Below are positions 8,104 through 20,624 of a stretch of DNA of 64,000 nucleotides, piece by piece. The stretch is from Arenicola marina (Eukaryota; Annelida; Polychaeta; Arenicolidae), in contig CAXHSH010001379.1 of the NCBI GenBank assembly GCA_964019135.1, positions 186,001 through 250,000 on the forward strand. The letters run 5' to 3'. The notes under the pieces are model-generated. The model had not been told where the DNA came from and ran no database searches. It saw only the letters and a list, made by a program, of their open reading frames with translations. Both the position numbers and the translations under genes were made by a program. The stretch's first letter is position 1; every line of letters starts with the position of its first letter.

Positions 8104-11100
8104 AAACACACCAGATTGCAGCATTACACCTGCCAAAACACCCGGTACGAGCGACATACTGCTCAAAATACTCGCTTTTAGGGACATACTACTCATAAGA
8201 TTCGCTTTTAGGGATATACTTCACCCAACACTCAGTTATAGCGACATCATGTACAAATCACTCGGCTTTAGCGATATACAACACAAACAGACATGATTCG
8301 ATCATTTTATTAAGCAAAAAAACACTCGGTACAAGCGATATACTGCTAAAAACACCCGGTTTTAGGTACATGCTCCACAAAACATTCGGTTATAGCGACA
8401 TACTGCGCAAACCACACTCGGTTTTAGCGATATACTATTCAAAACATTCGCTTTTATGGGCATACTACTAAAAACATTCGCTTTTAGTGATATACAACAT
8501 CGAACACTTAGTTATAGCGGCATACTCTACAAATCACTCGGCTTTAGCGATATACAACTAAAAACATACATGGTTCGATCAATTTATTAACCAAAACACT
8601 CGGTTCTAACGATATACTACTCAAAACACTCTGTTTTAAGGATTTACTACATATAACACTCGAGATATACTGTACAAAACACTCGGTTATAGCGACATAC
8701 TGCACAAAACACACTCGGTTTTAGCGACATATTATTCAAAACACCCGCATTTATGGATATACTACACCAAAGTCTCAGGTATGGCGACATTCGGTACAAA
8801 ACACTCGGCTTTAGTGATATACAACACAAACAAACATGGTTCGATCATTTTCTTGACCAAAACACTCGGTTCTATCGATATACTGCTCAAAACACTCTGT
8901 TTTAAAGATTTACTATACAAAAAACTCGGTTATAGCGGCATTCGGTACAAAACACTCGGCTTTAGCGATATGCAACACAAACAAACTTGATTCGATCATT
9001 TTCTTGACCAAAACACTCGGTTCTACCGATATGCTACTCAGAAGACTCGTTTTAGGGACATACTACTAAAAAACATTCGCTTTTAGGGATATACTTCACC
9101 CAACACTCTGTTATAGCGACATCCTGTACAAATCCCTCGGCTTTAGCGATATACAACACAAACAGAAATGATACGATCATTTTATTAACCAAAACACTCG
9201 GTACGAGCGATATACTGCTAAAAACACCCTTCACAAAACCTTCAGTTAAAGCGACATACTGTATAAAACAGACGTTTTTAGCGATATACTATTTAAAACA
9301 CTCGCGTTTAGGGATATGCTACACAAAACACTCTGTTATAGCGGCATACTGTACAAATCAGTCGCCTTTAGCGATATACACCACAAACACACATGGTTCG
9401 ATCATTTTATTAACCAAAACACTCGGTTCTAACGATATACTACTCAAAACACTCGCTTTTAGAGATATGCTACACAAAACCCTCGGTTATACCGACATTC
9501 TGTACAAAACCCTCGGGTTTTAGGGACATACTACTCAAAACACTCGCTTTTAGGGATATACTTCACCCAACACTCAGTTATAGCGAAAAACGGTACAAAA
9601 CACTCGGCTGTAGTGATATAGAACACAAGCAAACATGATTCGATCATTTTCTTAAACAAAACACTCGGCTCGACCGATATACTGCTCAAAACACTCGCCT
9701 TTAGGGACATACTACCAAAAACATTCGCTTTTAGGAATATGCATCACCCAACACTCAGTTAAAGCGACATCATGTACAAATCACTCGGCTTTAGCGATAT
9801 ACAATACAAACAGACATGATTCGATCATTTTATTAAGCAAAACACTCGGTACAAGCGATATACTGCTAAAAACACCCGGTTTTAGGTACAAAATACACAA
9901 AACATTCGGTTATAGCGACATACTGCGCAAACCACACTCGGTTTTAGCGATATACTATTCAAAACACTCCCTTTTAGGGACATACTACTAAAAGCATTCG
10001 CTTTTAGGGATATACAACATCGAACACTTAGTTATAGCGGCATACTCTACAAATCACTCGGCTTTTATCGATATACAACTCAAACACACATGGTTCGATC
10101 ATTTTATTAACCAATATACTCGGTTCTAACGATATACTACTCAAAACACTCTGTTTTAAGGATTTACTACATATAACACTCGGTTATAGCGATATACTGT
10201 AAAACACACTCGGTTATAGCGACATATTGTACAAAACAGTCGGTACGAGCGATATACTGCTCAAAACATACGGTACAAAACACTCGGCTTTGGTGATATA
10301 CAACACAAACAAACATGGTTCGATCATTGTATTAACCAAAACACTCGGTTCTATCGATGTACTGCTCAAAAAACTCGCTTTTAGGGATATACTAGACGAA
10401 GCACTCAGTTATAGGAATTTACTGTACAAAACACTCGGTAATAGCGACATACTCTACAACACACCCGGTTTTAATGATATACTACTCCAACACTCGCCTT
10501 TAGTTACATACTATATCAAACACTTAGTTATAGCGGCATACTCTACAAATCACTCGGCTTTAGCGATATACAACACAAACACACATGGTTCGATCATTTT
10601 ATTAAACAAAACGCCCGGTTCTAACGATATACTGCTCAAAACACTCGCTTTTAGGGATATACTACACCAAACTCTCAGGTATAGCGACATACGGAACAAA
10701 ACACTCGGCTTTAGTAATATACAACACAAACAAACATGATTCGATCATTTTCTTGACCAAAACACTCCGTTCTACCGATATGCTACTCAAAACACTCGCT
10801 TTTAGGGATATGCTACACGAAGCACTCGGTTATAGGGATTTACTGTACAAAACACTCGGTAATAGCGGCATACTCTACAAATCACTCGGTTTTAGCCATA
10901 TACAACACAAACACACATGGTTCGATCATTTTATTAACCAAAACACTCTGTTCTAACGATATACTACTCAAAACACTCGGTTTTAAGGATTTACTACACA
11001 TAACACTCGGTTATAGCGATATACTGTAAAAGACCCTCGGTTATAGCGAAATGTTGTACAAAACACTCGGTTTTAGCGACATACTAGGGAAGCACACCAG

Positions 11101-13806
11101 ATTCCAGTATTCCACTTCCCAAAGCACTCGGGAAGAGCGATATGCTGCTCAAAACACTCGGTACGAGCGATATACTGCTCAAAACACTCGGTACGAGCGA
11201 TATACTACTCAAAACACCCGGTACGAGCGATATACTGCTTAAAACACTCGGTTATATCGACATACTGCACAAAACACAAACGGTTTTAGCGATATATTAT
11301 TCAAAACACTCGCTTTTAGGGATATACTATACCAAACTCTCAGGTATAGCGACATACGGTACAAAACACTCGGCTTTAGTGATATACAACACAAACAAAC
11401 ATGATTCGATCATTTTCTTGACCAAATCACTCGGTTCAATCCATATGCTGCTCAAAACACTCGGTTTTAGGGATTTACCATACAAAACACTCGGTTATAG
11501 CGACATATTCTACAACACACCCTGTTTTAATGATATACTACTCAAAACACTCGCTTCTAGGGACATACTATGCAAAACACTCGGTTATAGCGACATACTG
11601 CATAAAATACACTCGGTTTTAGCGATAGATTATTCAAAACACTCGCTTTTCGGGATATACTACACCAAACTCTCCGGTATAGCGACATACGGAACAAAAC
11701 ACAAACGGTTTTAGCGATATATTATTCAAAACACTCGCTTTTAGGGATATACTACACCAAACTCTCAGGTATAGCGACATTCGGTACAAAACACTCGGCT
11801 TTAGCGATATAAAACACAAACAAACATGATTCGATCCTTTTCTTGACCAAAACACTCGCGTTTAGGGATATGCTACACGAAACACTCGGTTATAGGGATT
11901 TACTGTACAAAACACTCGGTAATAGCGACATACTCTACAACACACCCGGTTTTAATGATATAGTACTCCAACACTCGCCGTTAGTTATATACTACATCAA
12001 ACACTTAGTTATAGCGGCATACTCTACAAATCACTCGGCTTTAGCGATATACAACACAAACACACATGGTTCGATCATTTTATTAACCAAAACGCTCGGT
12101 TCTAACGATATACTGCTCAAAACACTCGGTGTTGCTGATTTACTACGTATAACACTCAATTTATATACTGTTAAACACACTCAGTTATAGCGAAATATTG
12201 TACAAAACACTCGGTTTTAGCGACATACTAGGGAAGCACACCAGATTCCAGTATTCCACCTCCCAAAACACTCGGTAAGAGCGATATACTGCTCAAAACA
12301 CTCGGTACGAGCGATATACTGCTCAAAACACTCGGTTATAGCGACATACTGCACAAAACACACTCGGTTTTAGCGATATATTATTCAAAACACTCGCCTT
12401 TAGGAATATACTACACCAAACTCTCAGGTATAGCGACATACGGTACAAAACAGTCGGCTTTAGTGATATACAACACAAATACACATGATTCGATCATTTT
12501 CTTGACCAAAACACTCGGTTCTACCGATATACTGCTCAAAACACTCGGTTTTATGGATTTTCCACACAAAACACTCGGTTATAGCGACAGTCGGTACAAA
12601 ACACTCGGCTTTAGCGATATAAAACACGAACAAACATGATTCGATCATTTTCTTGACCAAAACACTCGCTTTGAGGGATATACTACACGAAGCACTCGGT
12701 TATAGGGATATACTGTACAAAACACTCGGTAATAGCGACATACTCTACAACACACTCTGTTTTAATGATATACTACTCAAAACACTCGCTTTTAGTGACA
12801 TACTATGCAAAACACTCGGTCATAGCGACATACTGCACAAAACACACTCGGTTTTAGTGATATATTATTCAAAACCCTCGCTTTTAGGGATATACTACAC
12901 CAAACTCTCCGGTATAGCGACATACGGAACAAAACACTCGGCTTTAGTGATATACAACACAAACAAACATGATTCGATCATTTTCTTGACCAAAACACTC
13001 GGTTCTACCGATATGCTACTCAAAACACTCGCTTTTAGGGACATACTACTAAAAAAAACATTCGCTTTTAGGCATATACTTCACCCAACACTCAGTTATA
13101 GCGACATCCTGTACAAATCCATCGGCTTTAGCGATATACAACACAAACAGAAATGATACGATCATTTTATTAACCAAAACACTCGGTACGAGCGATATAC
13201 TGCTAAAAACACCCTTCGCAAAACCTTCAGTTAAAGCGACATACTGTATAAAACAGACGTTTTTAGCGATATACTATTTAAAACACTCGCTTTCAGGGAT
13301 ATGCTACACAAAACACTCTGTTATAGCGGCATACTGTACAAAGCAGTCGTCTTTAGCGATATACACCACAAACACACATGGTTCGACCATTTTATTAATC
13401 AAAACACTCGGTTCTACCGCTATACTACTCAAAACACTCGGTTTTAGGGATATACAATACTAAACACTCGGTTATAGCGATATACTGTACAAAACGCTCG
13501 GTTGTAGTGACATACTGTACAAAACACTCGGTTTTAGCAATATACTAGGGAAACACACCAGATTCCACTTACCAAAACACCCGGTACGAGAGATATACTG
13601 CTCAAAACACACGGCTATAGCAACATAATGTACATCACACTCGGTTTTAGCCACATAGTACGTTAACACACCAGATTGCATCATTACACCTGCCAAAACA
13701 ACCGGTACGAGCGATATACTACTCAAAACACTCGCTTTTAGAGATATGCTACACAAAACCCTCGGTTATACCGACATACTGTACAAAACACTCGGGTTTT
13801 AGGGAC
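8104..13806. repeat. 30-bp monomer array, segment 3
   Basis: 5,703 bp of family 1. The left part matches segment 2 with 604 bp missing near 9395. From about 10.2 kb to 13.8 kb it matches 23.3-26.9 kb at a constant offset of 13,111 bp, apart from one base in an A run. It has an empty cassette site at 9518-9529. Consecutive near-identical 30-mers with GGTACGAGCG occur around 11150-11240. Confidence 0.9.
9383..9401. other. 604-bp deletion junction
   Basis: In copy 1 the spacer text CACAAACACACATGGTTCG occurs at about 4088-4106 and again 604 bp later. Here the left part is followed directly by the sequence after the second occurrence (ATCATTTTATTAACC rather than ACCATTTTATGAATC). An ACACCAGATT spacer was lost with the deleted DNA. 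Exchange between two homologous spacers explains it. Confidence 0.8.
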
Positions 13807-15127
13807 ATGCCTCAGGGAAGGCATCAGGGAGGGCATCAGAGAGGGCATCAGGAAGGGCATCAGCAAAGGCATCAGATCGACATCCCCCAGGTCGCGCATC
13901 CGGGAGGGCATGAGGGTGGGCATCAGAAGGACATTCCCCGGGGAGGGCATCAGGGAAGGCATCAGAATGACATGCCTCAGGGAAAACCTCAGGGAGGGCA
14001 ACATGGAGGGCATGAGAAGGACATCCCCAGGAAGGGAGTCATGGAGAGCATCAGGGAGAGCATTAAATGGACATCGCCCAGGGCGGGCATCAGGGAGGGC
14101 ATCAGGGAGAGCATCAGGGAGAGTATCAGCTGGCCATCCCCAAGGGAGGGCATCAGGGAGGGCATCAGGGAGGTCATCAGCGAGGGCATCAGAAGGACAT
14201 CCCCCAGGGAGGGCATTAGAGAGGGTATTCAGGGAGGGCATCAGATGGACATCCCCAAGGGAGGGCATCAGGGAGGGCTTCAGGCAGAGAATCAGATGGA
14301 CATCCCCCAGGGAGGGCATCAGGGAAGGCATCAAGGAGGGCATCAGGGAGGGCATCAGAAGTACAGCCCCCAGGGAGGGCATCACGGAGGGCATCACGCG
14401 GGGCATCAAATGGACATCTCCCAGGGAGGGCATCAGGGAGAGCATCAGATGGAAATCCCCCAGGGAGGGCATCATAGAGGGCATCAGATGGAAATCCCCC
14501 AGGGAGGGCATCATGGAGGGCATCAGAAGGACATCCAACAGGGAGGGCATCAGGGAGGGCTTCAGGGGGAGCATCAGATGGACATCCGCCAAGGAGGCCA
14601 TCAGATAGACATCCCCCAGGGAGGGAATCAGGGATGGCATGCGATGGAAATCCCCCAGGGAGGGCATCAGTGAGAGCCTCAAACAGAGAATCAGATGGAC
14701 ATCTCCCAGGGAATGCATGAAGGAGGGCATCAGGGAGGGCATCAGAAGTACATCCCCCAGGGAGGGCATCAGGGAGGGCATCAGATGGACATCCCCCAGG
14801 TAGGGCATCAGATGGACATCCCCCAGGGAGGGCATCAAGGAGGGCATCAGGGAAGGCATCAGAAGAACATCCCCCAGGGACAGCGTTAGGTAAGGCATCA
14901 GGGAGGGCATCAGAGAGGGCATCATTTGGTCATCCCCCAGTGAGGGCGTCAAGGATGGCATCAGAGAGGGCATCAGATGGACATCCCCCAGGTAGGGCAT
15001 CAGGGAGGGCATCAGAAAGAGCATCAGATGGACATACCCCAGGGAGGGCATCAGGGAGGACATCATCAGAAGGACACCCCCCGGGGAGGGCATCAGGGAG
15101 AGCATCAGGGAGAGCATCAGATGCTCT
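13807..15127. repeat. G+C-rich cassette 3 (1,321 bp)
   Basis: It lacks 39 bp of subunits near 14100 relative to cassette 1. It carries private changes such as CATGGAGAGCATCAGG near 14041 and CCCAGGGCGGGCATCAGG near 14086. The right near-palindrome is at 15111-15127. Confidence 0.92.
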
Positions 15128-18100
15128 AAACACACCAGATTGCAGCATTACACCTGCCAAAACACCCGGTACGAGCGACATACTGCTCAAAACACTCGCT
15201 TTTAGGGACATACTACTCATAACATTCGCTTCTAGGGATATACTTCACCCAACACTCAGTTATAGCGACATCATGTACAAATCACTCGGCTTTAGCGATA
15301 TACAACACAAACAGACATGATTCGATCATTTTATTAAGCAAAAAAACACTCGGTACAAGCGATATACTGCTAAAAACACCCGGTTTTAGGTACATGCTCC
15401 ACAAAACATTCGGTTATAGCGACATACTGCGCAAACCACACTCGGTTTTAGCGATATACTATTCAAAACATTCGCTTTTATGGGCATACTACTAAAAACA
15501 TTCGCTTTTAGGGATATACAACATCGAACACTTAGTTATAGCGGCATACTCTACAAATCACTCGGCTTTAGCGATATACAACTAAAAACATACATGGTTC
15601 GATCAATTTATTAACCAAAACACTCGGTTCTAACGATATACTACTCAAAACACTCTGTTTTAAGGATTTACTACATATAACACTCGAGATATACTGTACA
15701 AAACACTCGGTTATAGCGACATACTGCACAAAACACACTCGGTTTTAGCGACATATTATTCAAAACCCCCGCATTTATGGATATACTACACCAAACTCTC
15801 AGGTATGGCGACATTCGGTACAAAACACTCGGCTTTAGTGATATACAACACAAACAAACATGGTTCGATCATTTTCTTGACCAAAACACTCGGTTCTATC
15901 GATATACTGCTCAAAACACTCTGTTTTAAAGATTTACTATACAAAAAACTCGGTTATAGCGGCATTCGGTACAAAACACTCGGCTTTAGCGATATGCAAC
16001 ACAAACAAACTTGATTCGATCATTTTCTTGACCAAAACACTCGGTTCTACCGATATGCTACTCAGAAGACTCGTTTTAGGGACATACTACTAAAAAACAT
16101 TCGCTTTTAGGGATATACTTCACCCAACACTCTGTTATAGCGACATCCTGTACAAATCCCTCGGCTTTAGCGATATACAACACAAACAGAAATGATACGA
16201 TCATTTTATTAACCAAAACACTCGGTACGAGCGATATACTGCTAAAAACACCCTTCACAAAACCTTCAGTTAAAGCGACATACTGTATAAAACAGACGTT
16301 TTTAGCGATATACTATTTAAAACACTCGCTTTTAGGGATATGCTACACAAAACACTCTGTTATAGTGGCATACTGTACAAATCAGTCGCCTTTAGCGACA
16401 TACACCACAAACACACATGGTTCGACCATTTTATGAATCAAAACACTCGGTTCTACCGCTATACTGCTCAAAACACTCGGTTTTAGGGATTTACAATACA
16501 AAACACTCGGTTATAGCGATATACTGTACAAAACGCTCGGTTGTAGTGACATACTGTACAAAACACTCGGTTTTAGCAATATATTAGGGAAACACACCAG
16601 ATTCCAGTATTCCACTTACCAAAACACCCGGTACGAGAGATATACTGCTCAAAACACACGGTTATAGCAACATAATGTACATCACACTCGGTTTTAGCCA
16701 CATAGTACGTTAACACACCAGATTGCATCATTACACCTGCCAAAACAACCGGTACGAGCGATATACTGCACAAAACACTCGGTTTTAGGGACATACTGCA
16801 CAACCCATCCGGTTAAAGCGACATACTGTACAAAACACTCGGCATTAGCGATAAACAACACAAACAAACATGATTCGATCATATGCTTGACCAAAACACT
16901 CGGTTCTACCGATGTACTGCTCAAAACACTCGGTTTTAGGGATATACTACACCAAACACTTAGTTATAGCGGCATACTCTACAAATCACTCGGCTTTAGC
17001 GATATACAACACAAACACACATGGTTCGATCATTTTATTAACCAAAACACTCGGTTCTAACGATATACTACTCAAAACACTCGCTTTTAGAGATATGCTA
17101 CACAAAACCCTCGGTTATACCGACATTCTGTACAAAACCCTCGGGTTTTAGGGACATACTACTCAAAACACTCGCTTTTAGGGATATACTTCACCCAACA
17201 CTCAGTTATAGCGAAAAACGGTACAAAACACTCGGCTGTAGTGATATAGAACACAAGCAAACATGATTCGATCATTTTCTTAAACAAAACACTCGGCTCG
17301 ACCGATATACTGCTCAAAACACTCGCCTTTAGGGACATACTACCAAAAACATTCGCTTTTAGGAATATGCATCACCCAACACTCAATTAAAGCGACATCA
17401 TGTACAAATCACTCGGCTTTAGCGATATACAATACAAACAGACATGATTCGATCATTTTATTAAGCAAAACACTCGGTACAAGCGATATACTGCTAAAAA
17501 CACCCGGTTTTAGGTACAAAATACACAAAACATTCGGTTATAGCGACATACTGCGCAAACCACACTCGGTTTTAGCGATATACTATTCAAAACACTCCCT
17601 TTTAGGGACATACTACTAAAAGCATTCGCTTTTAGGGATATACAACATCGAACACTTAGTTATAGCGGCATACTCTACAAATCACTCGGCTTTTATCGAT
17701 ATACAACTCAAACACACATGGTTCGATCATTTTATTAACCAATATACTCGGTTCTAACGATATACTACTCAAAACACTCTGTTTTAAGGATTTACTACAT
17801 ATAACACTCGGTTATAGCGATATACTGTAAAACACACTCGGTTATAGCGACATATTGTACAAAACAGTCGGTACGAGCGATATACAGCTCAAAACATACG
17901 GTACAAAACACTCGGCTTTGGTGATATACAACACAAACAAACATGGTTCGATCATTGTATTAACCAAAACGCCCGGTTCTAACGATATACTGCTCAAAAC
18001 ACTCGCTTTTAGGGATATACTACACCAAACTCTCAGGTATAGCGACATACGGAACAAAACACTCGGCTTTAGTAATATACAACACAAACAAACATGATTC

Positions 18101-19264
18101 GATCATTTTCTTGACCAAAACACTCGCTTTGAGGGATATACTACACGAAGCAGTCGGTTATAGGGATATACTGTACAAAACACTCGGTAATAGCGACATA
18201 CTCTACAACACACTCTGTTTTAATGATATACTACTCAAAACACTCGCTTTTAGTGACATACTATGCAAAACACTCGGTCATAGCGACATACTGCACAAAA
18301 CACACTCGGTTTTAGTGATATATTATTCAAAACACTCGCTTTTAGGGATATACTACACCAAACTCTCCGGTATAGCGACATACGGAACAAAACACTCGGC
18401 TTTAGTGATATACAACACAAACAAACATGATTCGATCATTTTCTTGACCAAAACACTCGGTTCTACCGATATGCTACTCAAAACACTCGCTTTTAGGGAC
18501 ATACTACTAAAAAAAACATTCGCTTTTAGGCATATACTTCACCCAACACTCAGTTATAGCGACATCCTGTACAAATCCATCGGCTTTAGCGGTATACAAC
18601 ACAAACAGAAATGATACGATCATTTTATTAACCAAAACACTCGGTACGAGCGATATACTGCTAAAAACACCCTTCGCAAAACCTTCAGTTAAAGCGACAT
18701 ACTGTATAAAACAGACGTTTTTAGCGATATACTATTTAAAACACTCGCTTTCAGGGATATGCTACACAAAACACTCTGTTATAGCGGCATACTGTACAAA
18801 GCAGTCGTCTTTAGCGATATACACCACAAACACACATGGTTCGACCATTTTATTAATCAAAACACTCGGTTCTACGGCTATACTACTCAAAACACTCGGT
18901 TTTAGGGATATACAATACAAAACACTCGGTTATAGCGATATACTGTACAAAACGCTCGGTTGTAGTGACATACTGTACAAAACACTCGGTTTTAGCAATA
19001 TACTAGGGAAACACACCAGATTCCACTTACCAAAACACCCGGTACGAGAGATATACTGCTCAAAACACACGGCTATAGCAACATAATGTACATCACACTC
19101 GGTTTTAGCCACATAGTACGTTAACACACCAGATTGCATCATTACACCTGCCAAAACAACCGGTACGAGCGATATACTACTCAAAACACTCGCTTTTAGA
19201 GATATGCTACACAAAACCCTCGGTTATACCGACATACTGTACAAAACACTCGGGTTTTAGGGAC
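15128..19264. repeat. 30-bp monomer array, segment 4
   Basis: 4,137 bp of family 1. From about 16.0 to 17.9 kb it matches segment 2 at an offset of 12,318 bp, including a cassette-less ACACCAGATT spacer near 16713 and an empty site at 17146-17157. A 270-bp deletion lies near 17960. Near 18.1 kb the array jumps to sequence like 12.65 kb across a shared GATTCGATCATTTTCTTGAC spacer, omitting about 1.9 kb present in segment 3. Confidence 0.9.
17957..17972. other. 270-bp deletion junction, first occurrence
   Basis: The sequence ATTGTATTAACCAAAAC from one spacer runs directly into GCCCGGTTCTAACG from another. In the full-length copies (5537-6049, 10227-10739 and 23338-23850) these are 270 bp apart. 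The same junction recurs near 32800. Confidence 0.8.
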
Positions 19265-20624
19265 ATGTCTCAGGGAAGGCATCAGGGAGGGCATCAGAGA
19301 GGGCATCAGGAAGGGCATCAGCAAAGGCATCAGATCGACATCCCCCAGGTCGCGCATCCGGGAGGGCATGAGGGTGGGCATCAGAAGGACATTCCCCGGG
19401 GAGGGCATCAGGGAAGGCATCAGAATGACATGCCTCAGGGAAAACCTCAGGGAGGGCAACATGGAGGGCATGAGAAGGACATCCCCAGGAAGGGAGTCAT
19501 GGAGGGCATCAGGGAGAGCATTAAATGGACATCGCCCAGGGAGGGCATCAGGGAGAGCATCATGGAGAGGATCAGCTGGCCATCCCCCAGGGAGGGCATC
19601 AGGGAGAGCATCATGGAGAGGATCAGCTGGCCATCCCCAAGGGAGGGCATCAGGGAGGGCATCAGGGAGGTCATCAGCGAGGACATCAGAAGGACATCCC
19701 CCAGGGAGGGCATTAGAGAGGGTATTCAGGGAGGGCATCAGATGGACATCCCCAAGGGAGGGCATCAGGGAGGGCTTCAGGCAGAGAATCAGATGGACAT
19801 CCCCCAGGGAGGGCATCAGGGAAGGCATCAAGGAGGGCATCAGGGAGGGCATCAGAAGTACAGCCCCCAGGGAGGGCATCACGGAGGGCATCACGCGGGG
19901 CATCAAATGGACATCTCCCAGGGAGGGCATCAGGGAGAGCATCAGATGGAAATCCCCCAGGGAGGGCATCATAGAGGGCATCAGATGGAAATCCCTCAGG
20001 GAGGGCATCATGGAGGGCGTCAGAAGGACATCCAACAGGGAGGGCATCAGGGAGGGCTTCAGGGGGAGCATCAGATGGACATCCGCCAAGGAGGCCATCA
20101 GATAGACATCCCCCAGGGAGGGAATCAGGGATGGCATGCGATGGAAATCCCCCAGGGAGGGCATCAGTGAGAGCCTCAAACAGAGAATCAGATGGACATC
20201 TCCCAGGGAATGCATGAAGGAGGGCATCAGGGAGGGCATCAGAAGTACATCCCCCAGGGAGGGCATCAGGGAGGGCATCAGATGGACATCCCCCAGGTAG
20301 GGCATCAGATGGACATCCCCCAGGGAGGGCATCAAGAAGGGCATCAGGGAAGGCATCAGAAGAACATCCCCCAGGGACAGCGTTAGGTAAGGCATCAGGG
20401 AGGGCATCAGAGAGGGCATCATTTGGTCATCCCCCAGTGAGGGCGTCAAGGATGGCATCAGAGAGAGCATCAGATGGACATCCCCCAGGGAGGGCATCAG
20501 GGAGGGCATCAGAAGGAGCATCAGATGGACATACCCCAGGGAGGGCATCAGGGAGGACATCATCAGAAGGACACCCCCCGGGGAGGGCATCAGGGAGAGC
20601 ATCAGGGAGAGCATCAGATGCTCT
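19265..20624. repeat. G+C-rich cassette 4 (1,360 bp, type alpha)
   Basis: The total length equals cassette 1, but the interior differs. It carries two consecutive copies of a 54-bp segment containing GAGCATCATGGAGAGGATC and CAGCTGGCCATCCCC (about 19553-19636). It starts ATGTCTCAGGG rather than ATGCCTCAGGG. Cassettes 6 and 8 share this arrangement. The right near-palindrome is at 20608-20624. Confidence 0.92.

Larger units (their letters stand above)
6065..10754. repeat. 4.7-kb sister unit, copy 2
   Basis: The partner of 631-6064, shorter by 744 bp through three deletions: 113 bp at 6556-6564, 27 bp within cassette 2, and 604 bp near 9395. Similarity ends near 10.8 kb, where the sequence switches to the type seen at 23.9 kb. 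Confidence 0.8.
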
